In this document: positions 57,801-64,000 of the stretch, one piece after another | Position numbering within the stretch: the stretch's first letter is position 1 | Layout: each line of letters opens with the position of its first letter | From: Winogradskyella undariae | Lineage (GTDB): Bacteria > Bacteroidota > Bacteroidia > Flavobacteriales > Flavobacteriaceae | Direction: 5' to 3' | NCBI RefSeq assembly: GCF_013285155.1 | Contig: NZ_JABTEL010000006.1 | Location: 124,001 to 188,000, forward strand | DNA length: 64,000 bases | Position numbers and translations under genes: made by a program | Notes under the pieces: model-generated | The model's input: only the letters and a program-made list of their open reading frames with translations | What the model was told of the DNA's origin: nothing | The model's database searches: none

Positions 57801-58177
57801 TTATGAACAAAACGCTTTGCTGTTTCTTTAACGACGGCGAAGGCTTCAGGAAGAATATCGTTTAAAACACCTTCGGTTATTTCGTAAATCTCATCGTCAA
57901 TTTTATCAACTTCAAGATAAAGATCTTCGCGAGCATCAATATCTTCAGTATTTTTTGCTTTTTCTAAAAGGTCTTCTTTTTTAGTATTTAAGGGTTGCCT
58001 GGCTTCTGCTATTTTAGCTTTAAACTCGGCAGTTTTTGCCCTAAGTTCATCGTGTGATAAGGCCTCTAAAGCTTTCTCGAAAGTTTTTATTTTTTCAACA
58101 ATAGGTTTAATGGCACTTACATCTTGTTTGGATTTATCTCCAACAAAAACCTTAAGTACTTTATCTAAAAAAGTCAT
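54821..58177 (-). CDS. secA: Preprotein translocase ATPase SecA
   Basis: 1118 residues against about 900 in E. coli. Walker A is MQTGEGKTLVATLP, the DEAD-like motif VDEVDSVLVDDARTPLI, and the second motor domain has IATNMAGRGTDI and RQLRGRAGRQGDPG. A Bacteroidota-type insertion of more than 100 residues follows the DEVD region (VEEVQRKYLIGVLAEAKKL onward). The C-terminus ends KQAIPLLEKGEWVLVE with a Gln-rich linker and no CxCxSGxxxxCC zinc motif, so SecB-type binding through that motif is unlikely. SecA drives post-translational export, including the signal-peptide proteins above. Two hairpins lie in its leader. Confidence 0.97.
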   Translation of the reverse strand: MTFLDKVLKVFVGDKSKQDVSAIKPIVEKIKTFEKALEALSHDELRAKTAEFKAKIAEARQPLNTKKEDLLEKAKNTEDIDAREDLYLEVDKIDDEIYEITEGVLNDILPEAFAVVKETAKRFVHNTQIPVTANAFDREISGEHDYVNLEGDQAIWENSWDAAGKPITWDMIHYDVQLIGGIAMHQGKIAEMQTGEGKTLVATLPVYLNALAGKGVHLVTVNDYLAKRDSAWMAPIFQFHGMSIDCIDFHTPNSDARRKAYNADITYGTNNEFGFDYLRDNMANSPEDLVQRPHHYAIVDEVDSVLVDDARTPLIISGPVPKGDIHEFDALKPKVNAIEEVQRKYLIGVLAEAKKLIAAGDTKEGGFLLLRAYRGIPKNKALIKFLSEEGIKQLLQKTENHYMQDNNREMPIVDAELYYVIDEKNNQVELSDKGVEFLSGEDDPDFFVMPEIGIEIAKIENKNLSSEEEADLKEELFKDFGIKSERIHTLNQLLKAYALFEKDNHYVVMENKVMIVDEQTGRIMDGRRYSDGLHQAIEAKESVKIEAATQTFATVTLQNYFRMYRKLSGMTGTAVTEAGELWEIYKLDVVEIPTNRPIARDDRDDLVYKTKREKYNAVIDEVTALAQAGRPVLIGTTNVEISELLGKMLSIRKIDHNVLNAKQHKKEADIVAQAGNAGQVTIATNMAGRGTDIKLSDEVKKAGGLAIVGTERHDSRRVDRQLRGRAGRQGDPGSSQFYVSLEDNLMRLFGSERIAKMMDRMGLKEGEVIQHGMISKSIERAQKKVEENNFGVRKRLLEYDDVMNAQREVIYKRRRNALHGERLRVDLANMIFDTSEGIAESNKNANDFKNFEFELIRYFSMASPISEAEFGKKNATEIAGIIYKAAFKHYREKMQRAADLAFPVIENVYDTQRDRFKRIVVPFTDGVKNLQVVTDLEKAYETKGTQLINDFEKNITLAIVDDAWKVHLRKMDELKQSVQLAVHEQKDPLLIYKFESFELFKAMIDQVNKDVISFLFKGEIPQETANTIQEAKQRKQEKLETQKDEIPNLDERSSQNRAAGAGASQQQQQVVETIVRDQPKIGRNDKITIKNVMSGESKDVKYKQAIPLLEKGEWVLVE

Positions 58178-58195
58178 AGTTAATCATTTGTAACG

Positions 58196-58264
58196 GATTG
58201 GCATTTGCCAATCTTAGTATTAATTTCAGTTAGTTGTTCTAAGATATCATTTACATCTTAGAAC
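58196..58264 (-). promoter_or_regulatory. Two hairpins in the secA leader
   Basis: GATTGGC/GCCAATC at 58196-58213 and GTTCTAAGAT/ATCTTAGAAC at 58236-58264 are both perfect stems, within 90 bp upstream of the secA ATG. Neither has a T-tract. They could affect secA translation or be intergenic palindromes. Confidence 0.4.
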
Positions 58265-58301
58265 ATATAGGTTATTTCAGATTAAAATGTATCCGAAAAT
58301 A

Positions 58302-58341
58302 AAAAAAGTCCCTCAGTTATAATAACGCAAGAGACTTTTTT
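58302..58341 (-). terminator. Terminator of the DUF2795 gene
   Basis: AAAAAAGTC...GACTTTTTT arms (58302-58314 and 58330-58341) enclose a stem with one mismatch; on the minus strand a T-run follows. Confidence 0.75.
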
Positions 58342-58357
58342 GTGATAATTTTATATG

Positions 58358-58579
58358 TTAATATTCATCCTCATTCCAGAGGTAATCTTCGTCAGTAGGA
58401 TAATCTGGCCAAATTTCTTCGATAGAGTCGTAAGAATCTCCTTCATCTTCTATCGCTTGTAAATTTTCTACAACTTCTAATGGTGCTCCTGTTCTAATTG
58501 CATAGTCAATAAGCTCATCTTTTGTTGCCGGCCAAGGTGCATCACTTAAATAAGATGCTAATTCTAATGTCCAATACAT
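58358..58579 (-). CDS. DUF2795 family small acidic protein
   Basis: 73 residues. MYWTLELASYLSDAPWPATKDELIDYAIRTGAPLEVVENLQAIEDEG matches DUF2795, a short helical domain; the C-terminus is acidic and aromatic (DYPTDEDYLWNEDEY). The function is unknown; it has no signal peptide. A promoter word lies at 58603-58610 and a terminator follows, so it is monocistronic and stays separate from secA downstream. Confidence 0.85.
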   Translation of the reverse strand: MYWTLELASYLSDAPWPATKDELIDYAIRTGAPLEVVENLQAIEDEGDSYDSIEEIWPDYPTDEDYLWNEDEY

Positions 58580-58602
58580 AATTGCGTGTAATTTAATTTT
58601 TG

Positions 58603-58610
58603 CAAAAATA
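58603..58610 (-). promoter_or_regulatory. -7 element for the DUF2795 gene
   Basis: Reads TATTTTTG on the minus strand, 23 bp upstream of the start codon. The DNA from here to 58846 is AT-rich with no gene seen. Confidence 0.6.
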
Positions 58611-58846
58611 ATTTTTTAGTTGAATAATTCAAGAAAAAATCAAATTAATTAACTCTTAAAATAAATATTTTAATTTTTTGGTCTCGCTTAACATTTATAT
58701 TAGTGCATTTTGAATTCGATCAAATTTCACTTATAAATGTTTCATCATTAATTAAAAGAACGTGTAATCTTCAACTTTTGCTTTCGGACTAATTTTTTGC
58801 TTTTTTAGTCTTAAGCGTTTAAAATAATATTAGTTTAATCATCTAG

Positions 58847-58892
58847 GTTCTCGATACATTCTGACGAAAAGGTCAGAATACTCGAACTGACG
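58847..58892 (-). repeat. REP-like hairpin element, AGTTC type, reverse
   Basis: On the minus strand: GTCAGTTCGAGT ... GTATCGAGAAC, with inner stem ATTCTGAC/GTCAGAAT. The stem differs from all array copies. Confidence 0.8.
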
Positions 58893-58908
58893 ATTATTAT
58901 TAAACTTT

Positions 58909-58954
58909 GTTCTCAATACATTCTGGCTAAAAGGCTAGAATAATTGAACTGACG
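58909..58954 (-). repeat. REP-like hairpin element, AGTTC type, reverse, degenerate
   Basis: Same orientation as its neighbour 17 bp away and so not an inverted pair. On the minus strand the feet AGTTC/GAAC are kept, the head is CAATT instead of CGAGT, and the inner stem is ATTCTAGC/GCCAGAAT with one wobble. Confidence 0.65.
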
Positions 58955-58963
58955 ATTATTATT

Positions 58964-59539
58964 TTAAGATTCTTTATTCGGAATCCATTTGATCTCTTCA
59001 GCTTGTAAGTCATAAGACAACTTCCGTGCCAACACAAAAAGGTAGTCAGATAGTCTATTGATATACATTAAAGTTTCGGGTTGAAACGGTTCTAAGTCAT
59101 TAAGGTGAGATGCTAAGCGTTCAGCTCTACGGCACACAGTACGTGCTATGTGACAAAATGACACGGTTTGATGGCCGCCAGGAAGCACAAAGTGCGTCAT
59201 AGGTGGTAGGCTGTCTTCCATGAGGTCTATTTCCTTCTCTAACTTCTCAATATCCTTGGTGTGTATTTTAGGGATATTTAAACGTGATTTACCATTTTTT
59301 AAGGTTGCCTTTTCAGGATCGGTTGCTAATATGGCGCCAACGGTAAATAAACGATCTTGAATATCCATCAAGGTGTTTTTATACATTGGGTTGATTTCTT
59401 GATCTCTGATTAAACCAATATGAGAGTTGAGTTCGTCAATGGTACCGTAACTTTCTATTCTTATATGGTGCTTTGGGACACGTGTGCCACCGAAAAGGGC
59501 AGTTGTGCCTTTGTCTCCTGTTTTTGTGTATACCTTCAT
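58964..59539 (-). CDS. Cob(I)yrinic acid a,c-diamide / cob(I)alamin adenosyltransferase, PduO type
   Basis: 191 residues. MKVYTKTGDKGTTALFGGTRVPKHHIRIESYGTIDELNS is the PduO-type ATP-binding N-terminus, with ICRRAERLASHLNDL-like helices behind it. It adds the adenosyl group to cobalamin. The canonical N-terminus fixes the start at 59539, and a TAnnTTTG element ends only 5 bp before it. No cobalamin riboswitch was seen. An octanucleotide array begins 60 bp upstream. Confidence 0.95.
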   Translation of the reverse strand: MKVYTKTGDKGTTALFGGTRVPKHHIRIESYGTIDELNSHIGLIRDQEINPMYKNTLMDIQDRLFTVGAILATDPEKATLKNGKSRLNIPKIHTKDIEKLEKEIDLMEDSLPPMTHFVLPGGHQTVSFCHIARTVCRRAERLASHLNDLEPFQPETLMYINRLSDYLFVLARKLSYDLQAEEIKWIPNKES

Positions 59540-59544
59540 ATAAA

Positions 59545-59552
59545 CAAAGTTA
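59545..59552 (-). promoter_or_regulatory. -7 element abutting the adenosyltransferase start codon
   Basis: Reads TAACTTTG on the minus strand and ends 5 bp before the ATG, so the predicted transcription start falls at or next to the start codon. Confidence 0.5.
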
Positions 59553-59598
59553 AGAGTTATGAGTTAAATGTTATGTGTTTGAAAATGTTTTTTTTATG

Positions 59599-59710
59599 GG
59601 TGAGATGGTGAGTTGGTGAGATGGTGAGTTGGTGAGATGGTGAGTTGGTGAGTTGGTGAGTTGGTGAGTTGGTGAGTTGGTGAGTTGGTGAGATGGTGAG
59701 ATGGTGAGAC
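59599..59710 (+). repeat. Octanucleotide tandem array 1 (GGTGAGTT/GGTGAGAT), 14 units
   Basis: Exactly 14 consecutive 8-nt units of GGTGAGNN, where the last two bases are AT, TT or once AC. It lies just upstream of the adenosyltransferase promoter. An 8-bp unit shifts both phase and spacing when units are gained or lost. Confidence 0.97.
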
Positions 59711-59715
59711 GGTAA

Positions 59716-60125
59716 TATAATTCGTAGACTCACTACATCACTACATCACCACATTACTACATCACTTTTTTTAAAGAAGAAATTAAAGGCTATAATAATA
59801 GCATAATTCGTAGGCTCACCACATCACCACATCACTACATCACCACATTACTTTTTTTAAAGAAGAGATTAAAGGCTATAATAATAGCATAATTGGTAGG
59901 TTCACCACATCACCACATCACCACATCACCACATTACTACATCACTACATTACTTTTTTTAAAGAAGAGATTAAAGGCTATAATAATAGCATAATTGGTA
60001 GGTTCACCACATCACTACATCACCACATTACTTTTTTTAAAGAAGAGATTAAAGGCTATAATAATAGCATAATTCGTAGGCTCACCACATCACCACATCA
60101 CCACAATCACCACAATCACCAAATT
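59716..60125. repeat. Composite minisatellite with embedded (CACCACAT)n
   Basis: A core of about 54 bp (CTTTTTTTAAAGAAG, then GGCTATAATAATAGC and CGTAGGCTCACC) occurs at 59765, 59851, 59953 and 60031, with a partial copy at 59716. Between cores run 8-nt units of CACCACAT type. Core spacings are 86, 102 and 78 bp, differing by multiples of 8, so period changes come from gain or loss of octanucleotides. The array lies between the LolD-like gene (3' end at 60140) and array 1. No open reading frame of note is present. Confidence 0.92.
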
Positions 60126-60139
60126 CTCGTATCCCTTTT

Positions 60140-60829
60140 TTATGAATTAAAAGTATCACTCTCAATGACACCATCTCGTAAACGAATAACGCGCTTGGCA
60201 TGGGCTGCAATATCTTCTTCGTGCGTTACCATGATTACTGTGTTTCCTGATTTATGAATATCTCCAAAGAGTTTCATGATTTCCACACCTGTTTTAGAAT
60301 CTAAGTTTCCTGTTGGTTCATCGGCAAGAATGATTGAGGGTTTATTGACTAAAGCTCTTCCTACGGCAACACGTTGTCTTTGTCCACCAGAAAGTTGGTT
60401 CGGTTTGTGATCCATTCTGTCAGCTAAGCCTACATCATTTAAGACTTCTGTAGCACGTTCTTCTCTTGCTTTTTTAGAAATTCCGGCATAGACCATCGGT
60501 AAAGCTACATTGTCTAAAGCTGTGGTTCTTGGTAAAAGGTTGAAAGTTTGAAAAACGAATCCGATTTCTGTGTTTCTAATGTCTGCAAGATCATCATCAC
60601 TCATTTTACTGACATCCTTTCCATTTAGATTATAAGAACCTCCTGTAGGAGTATCTAGGCAACCTAATAAATTCATTAATGTCGACTTACCAGAACCCGA
60701 AGGTCCCATAATGGCCACATATTCACCACGTTTAATATCTAAATCGATACCCTTTAAGACATGAACGATTTCTTGTCCTAATTTAAAATCTCTAATGATA
60801 TTTCTAATTTCAATGACGTTGTCACTCAT
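60140..60829 (-). CDS. LolD/MacB-type ABC transporter ATP-binding protein
   Basis: 229 residues. Walker A is GPSGSGKST, the Q-loop lies in [18 protein letters not shown], the signature is [15 protein letters not shown] and Walker B is [12 protein letters not shown], followed by the switch His in [10 protein letters not shown]. The NLDSKTG and long Q-loop wording fit the LolD/MacB/FtsE group working with MacB-like permeases in lipoprotein or substrate extrusion. No permease gene is adjacent in the window, so the partner is elsewhere. A different REP-like palindrome lies upstream. Confidence 0.93.
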   Translation of the reverse strand: MSDNVIEIRNIIRDFKLGQEIVHVLKGIDLDIKRGEYVAIMGPSGSGKSTLMNLLGCLDTPTGGSYNLNGKDVSKMSDDDLADIRNTEIGFVFQTFNLLPRTTALDNVALPMVYAGISKKAREERATEVLNDVGLADRMDHKPNQLSGGQRQRVAVGRALVNKPSIILADEPTGNLDSKTGVEIMKLFGDIHKSGNTVIMVTHEEDIAAHAKRVIRLRDGVIESDTFNS

Positions 60830-60843
60830 AATTTTATATTTTT

Positions 60844-60910
60844 TGTCACCTTGAGCGCAGTCGAAAGGTCTTAAAAGTACAATTTTATTTGGTTTTTACT
60901 GCGCTCAACC
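60844..60910. repeat. Palindrome of the TTGAGCGCAG family
   Basis: GTCACC precedes TTGAGCGCAG (60851-60860), which pairs exactly with CTGCGCTCAA (60899-60908) around a T-rich 38-nt loop containing TCGAAAGGTC. It is a REP-like dispersed element distinct from the TTCGAGTG family, upstream of the LolD-like gene. Confidence 0.6.
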
Positions 60911-60997
60911 TCACATACGATATTAGTTGTGAATCTACCTGTAAGATAAAAGGTTTTTGCAGTTGTTATATCATAAGACGCTAAAACAGTTAGGTTG

Positions 60998-61768
60998 TTA
61001 CAGTCTAATTTTAAAATGTTCTTTCTTTTGTTCTTTTCTAAAAAAAACGAAACCTAAATGAAAGGTATCTACAGTTACAGTTATGGCATCGTGATTTTTA
61101 ATGTAGTTCCAAGCTTCCGTCATGCCTTGAGACCAATAAATATCATCGAAAACAAAAATACTGTCGTTATGAATTTTAGGTAATAAGGCTTCGAAATATT
61201 TGATGGTTGCTACTTTATTATGATGACCGTCAAAGAAGATGAAATCGAAATTTGAATCTTTTAAATTGGGGATGGTTTCTTTGAAATCATCAATTATAAA
61301 TTCAACATTGTTAATGTTTTTTTGTTTTAATTGAGAGCTAGCAAAGGCTGAAGTATTTGGGCAACCCTCAATCGTGGTAATTTTAGTTTTAGGATTTGCT
61401 AGGGCTAGAGCGTAAGTGCCCATGCCTAACGAAGTTCCTAATTCTAAGCTGTTTTTAAAGTTGAAATATTTTGAAAGTCTGTAAAGTAGTTTGACATCTT
61501 TTATAGAACTACTAGAGGTACTGACCATTTTGCTTACTTTTCTTTGGTGCGCATCTAGAGCTTTAGAACCTTCTCCTAAGTCTGTAACTTGTAAAAGTGT
61601 ATTTGATTTCTTTAATTCCTTTTTATAAGTTTTTAACGGATTGTAGGCTTCGTAAAATGTCTTGTCATAAAGACATTTTGTGACAAAATTGTATACAAAA
61701 GGGGAGTGGACACCGTGTTGGTTGGTGGCTTTTGTTAAGAATTTTATGTAAGATTTTAGTTGGTACAA
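60998..61768 (-). CDS. Class I SAM-dependent O-methyltransferase-like protein
   Basis: 256 residues from a TTG start that gives the usual N-terminus (YQLKSYIKFLTKATNQHGVHSPFVYNFV). The SAM site is SLELGTSLGMGTYALALA, with TTIEGCPN as the next acidic strand and FDFIFFDGHHNK as the catalytic-side strand, a pattern of the O-methyltransferase family 3 group. The substrate is unknown. The start codon lies about 23 bp from a five-unit octanucleotide array, so the leader includes or borders the repeat. Confidence 0.82.
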   Translation of the reverse strand: MYQLKSYIKFLTKATNQHGVHSPFVYNFVTKCLYDKTFYEAYNPLKTYKKELKKSNTLLQVTDLGEGSKALDAHQRKVSKMVSTSSSSIKDVKLLYRLSKYFNFKNSLELGTSLGMGTYALALANPKTKITTIEGCPNTSAFASSQLKQKNINNVEFIIDDFKETIPNLKDSNFDFIFFDGHHNKVATIKYFEALLPKIHNDSIFVFDDIYWSQGMTEAWNYIKNHDAITVTVDTFHLGFVFFRKEQKKEHFKIRL

Positions 61769-61790
61769 TGTTTTGGTTTTATTTTTCTCG

Positions 61791-61830
61791 CAGAGTTTCA
61801 GAGTTTCAGAGTTTCAGAGTTTCAGAGTTT
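61791..61830 (+). repeat. Octanucleotide array 3 (CAGAGTTT), 5 units
   Basis: Five perfect consecutive CAGAGTTT units, then a diverged CAGGTTCT. It sits about 23-62 bp upstream of the methyltransferase TTG start, inside the likely promoter or leader. Confidence 0.93.
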
Positions 61831-61918
61831 CAGGTTCTCATTGTTTTAAAGTGACAGCGTTGCGGAGTTTTAAAAATGATTCATTTATTACTTTTATAAT
61901 GTCAAAATATTAGTTTTT

Positions 61919-62050
61919 CACCGCATCACCGCATCACCGCATCACCGCATCACCACATCACCATATCACCGCATCACCACATCACCACATCACCACATCA
62001 CCATATCACCAAATCACCACATCACCACATCACCAAATCACCAAATCACC
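61919..62050 (+). repeat. Octanucleotide array 4 (CACCGCAT/CACCACAT/CACCAAAT), 16.5 units
   Basis: Sixteen full 8-nt units plus CACC. The first half is mostly CACCGCAT and the second half CACCACAT, with CACCATAT and CACCAAAT variants. It fills the gap between the methyltransferase start and the ABC-F stop codon (62057). The wording matches the octamers inside the composite minisatellite at 59.7-60.1 kb. Confidence 0.97.
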
Positions 62051-62056
62051 TTTCAA

Positions 62057-63919
62057 CTACCCCTCTAATTTTTCAGACAATTCAAACCAACGTGTTTCCT
62101 TTTTTTCTATAGTATCAATAATGACCTGAAGTTGATCTGATAGTTTTGTAATTTCCTCTTGCGATAACTCCGGATTAAGAAACTTAGTTTCTAAAGCGGC
62201 TTTGTCTAACTCTAAAGATCGTATTTTAGACTCTAAGTTTTTGTGCTCTTTTTGTTCGTTATAATCTAGTTTGTTGACTTCGTTTTGTTTAGTCGATTTT
62301 GTGTTATCTGTTTTTGCGACAACTTCAATTTGTTTAGATTGACTGCTGTCATAAGCTCTAAAGTCTGAATAGTTACCAGGGAAACCATCAACAACACCTT
62401 CGCCTCTAAAAACAAACATATGATCTACAATTTTATCCATAAAGTAACGGTCGTGAGAGACTACTAAAAGCACACCAGGGAAATCCATTAAGAAATCTTC
62501 AAGGACATTTAGGGTTACAATATCTAAGTCGTTTGTAGGTTCATCGAGAATTAAAACATTTGGATTTTGAATTAAAACAGTACATAAATACAGACGTTTT
62601 TGTTCACCTCCACTTAGTTTTTCAACAAAATCCCATTGCTTTTTTCTGTCAAATAAAAAGCGTTCTAATAATTGCTGAGCACTAATTTGTCGGCCTTTAG
62701 CTAAGGGGATATAATCACCAAATTCTTTTATAACATCAATAACTTTTTGGTTAGGCTTAGCTTTAATACCGCCTTGTGTATAGTACCCAATTCTTACGGT
62801 TTCTCCAATGACTACTTTTCCGGCATCAGGTTGAAGGGTTTCAGTCAGTAAATTAAGAAAGGTCGATTTTCCCGTTCCGTTTTTTCCAATAATACCAATA
62901 CGTTCGCCTTTCTTAAAGGTGTATTCAAAATCCTTTAAAATAGTTTTGTTTTTAAATGCTTTAGAAACTTTATGGAATTCAATAATCTTACTCCCTAAAC
63001 GTTCCATATGGATTTCTAATTGCACTTGGTGGTCGTTACGGCGTTGGCTTGCTTTAGATTTTATTTCATGGAAATCTTCAATTCTACTTTTAGATTTTGT
63101 GGTACGTGCTTTAGGTTGGCGACGCATCCAATCTAATTCTTTTTTAAAGAGTTGTTTGGCTTTACCAACTTCAGTTGCTTGGTTTTCTATTCGGGCTTCT
63201 TTCTTCTCTAAATAATATGAGTAATTTCCTTTGTAGGTATGCAGCTGACCATGATCGAGTTCTATAATTTCATTACAAACACGTTCTAAGAAATAACGGT
63301 CGTGCGTTACCATAAAAAGCGTTTGTTGTGTTTTGGCAAAATAGTCTTCTAACCATTCAATCATTTCAAGATCAAGGTGGTTAGTAGGTTCATCGAGGAT
63401 AAGGATATCGGGTTTGCTTAACAAGGCTTGTGCTAAAGCCAAACGTTTTTTCTGTCCACCAGAAAGCGTTTTAACTTTAACGGTAAGGTCATCTAGTTTT
63501 AACTGCGATAAGGTTTGTTGGTATTGGGTTTCAAATTCCCACGCATTATGACGATCCATACCTTCAAATGCTTTTTGATAGGCATCAGCATCTTCAGGGT
63601 TTTGTAACGCATGTTCGTAGGCTTCAATGATTTTTAAAATCGGAATATCTGAAGCAAAGATGGTTTCATCAAGGGTTAATTCAGGGTTTAAATCGGGTTC
63701 TTGATCTAAAAAAGCCAATCGTAATCCTTTTCTAACGACTATTTGCCCATCGTCAGGCGTGTCTTTTCCAGCTAACATTTTAAGGATCGATGTTTTTCCA
63801 CTTCCATTTTTAGCGACAAAAGCGATCTTTTGATCTTTATGAATACTGAATGATAAATCTTTAAAGAGTACTAACTCGCCAAAAGACTTTGATATGTTTT
63901 CTACGTTAAGGTAATTCAA
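62057..63919 (-). CDS. ABC-F family ATPase (Uup-like) with C-terminal coiled coil
   Basis: 620 residues from a TTG start, giving MNYLNVENISKSFGEL. Two ABC domains are separated by the ABC-F linker. Walker A sites are VAKNGSGKTS and IGKNGTGKST; signatures are LSGGQKKRLALAQAL and LSGGEQKRLYLCTVL; Walker B sites are ILDEPTNHLDLEM and ILDEPTNDLDIVT. The last ~75 residues (QKEHKNLESKIRSLELDKAALE) form the Uup C-terminal coiled coil, which binds DNA or ribosomes. ABC-F proteins act on translating ribosomes; Uup also affects transposon excision. The start at the TTG fits the family, and no ATG lies in frame nearby. Confidence 0.94.
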   Translation of the reverse strand: MNYLNVENISKSFGELVLFKDLSFSIHKDQKIAFVAKNGSGKTSILKMLAGKDTPDDGQIVVRKGLRLAFLDQEPDLNPELTLDETIFASDIPILKIIEAYEHALQNPEDADAYQKAFEGMDRHNAWEFETQYQQTLSQLKLDDLTVKVKTLSGGQKKRLALAQALLSKPDILILDEPTNHLDLEMIEWLEDYFAKTQQTLFMVTHDRYFLERVCNEIIELDHGQLHTYKGNYSYYLEKKEARIENQATEVGKAKQLFKKELDWMRRQPKARTTKSKSRIEDFHEIKSKASQRRNDHQVQLEIHMERLGSKIIEFHKVSKAFKNKTILKDFEYTFKKGERIGIIGKNGTGKSTFLNLLTETLQPDAGKVVIGETVRIGYYTQGGIKAKPNQKVIDVIKEFGDYIPLAKGRQISAQQLLERFLFDRKKQWDFVEKLSGGEQKRLYLCTVLIQNPNVLILDEPTNDLDIVTLNVLEDFLMDFPGVLLVVSHDRYFMDKIVDHMFVFRGEGVVDGFPGNYSDFRAYDSSQSKQIEVVAKTDNTKSTKQNEVNKLDYNEQKEHKNLESKIRSLELDKAALETKFLNPELSQEEITKLSDQLQVIIDTIEKKETRWFELSEKLEG

Positions 63920-63991
63920 AGTTGTTTTTTTACAAAGAACGGAAATAAACCAAAAAGAATCGTATTAGTTTTAATATTAGTGTTGATAGAT

Positions 63992-63999
63992 TATATTTG
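63992..63999 (+). promoter_or_regulatory. -7 element for a gene beyond the right edge
   Basis: TATATTTG at the last bases of the window points rightward and predicts a plus-strand gene starting past 64000. Confidence 0.5.
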
Positions 64000-64000
64000 C

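Noticed and set aside
59540..59712. Cobalamin riboswitch upstream of the adenosyltransferase.
   Set aside because: The upstream DNA is an octanucleotide repeat with no B12-box, and the promoter leaves no room for a leader.

Overview
The window comes from an AT-rich Bacteroidota chromosome, most likely a marine-type Flavobacteriaceae. The evidence is: T9SS sorting domains of type A (35172-36785) and type B (10411-12594), the Bacteroidota -7 promoter word TAnnTTTG upstream of many genes, no visible Shine-Dalgarno sequences, the bacillithiol gene bshC, the Bacteroidota-only small protein DUF4295 after rpmG, and a long SecA lacking the C-terminal zinc motif. It is mostly core chromosome. No rRNA, tRNA, phage, CRISPR array or classical transposase gene was seen.

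Layout. 1-5.2 kb: the 3' end of a ribA-like gene overlapping a thioesterase, a large PLP-fold protein of unknown function, and a TPR hybrid histidine kinase. 5.4-15.2 kb: DnaQ-like exonuclease, FAH-family hydrolase, Hpt protein, cinA, then rpmB-rpmG-DUF4295-ftsY and rimO, with a T9SS adhesin-like protein and a beta-lactamase-fold lipoprotein between ftsY and rimO. 15.4-28.8 kb: M16 and M14 peptidases, bshC with a PLP decarboxylase, guaA, a LysM/periplasmic-binding protein, a DUF922 protein and a DUF3820 protein. 29-43.4 kb: pyrG, yidC, a YwqK-repeat protein, mnmA, a secreted subtilase, an NMO/FabK-like flavoenzyme, a K+/H+ antiporter, small hypotheticals, a MATE exporter and a PAP2 phosphatase. 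43.4-49.1 kb: an envelope neighbourhood with a GT39 / LAB_N / GT2 operon, DUF2911, an M23 peptidase with an apparent 5' frameshift and an LpxR-like lipid A deacylase.

49.1-54.7 kb is the most unusual part. Two arrays of hairpin elements alternate strictly in orientation with a 130-131 bp period. In three places the ~15-nt gap between a forward and a reverse hairpin is replaced by a small GIY-YIG nuclease gene of 97 codons, so the array period becomes 468 bp. Forward hairpins have AGTTC/GAACT feet and reverse hairpins have mostly ACTTC/GAAGT feet. Solo or paired relatives with different but self-complementary stems lie at 18.4, 33.7, 33.8, 35.1, 58.85 and 58.91 kb. This looks like a nuclease-associated REP/REPIN-like system, analogous in layout to REP-RAYT but with a GIY-YIG protein in place of the HUH enzyme.

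54.8-63.9 kb is all minus strand: secA, DUF2795, PduO-type adenosyltransferase, a LolD-like ABC ATPase, a methyltransferase and an ABC-F/Uup protein. Between these genes lie four octanucleotide tandem arrays, one built into a composite minisatellite whose period changes by multiples of 8 bp. Three genes (guaA, the MATE gene and the adenosyltransferase) have a TAnnTTTG element ending only 3-5 bp before the ATG, which predicts leaderless or nearly leaderless mRNAs.
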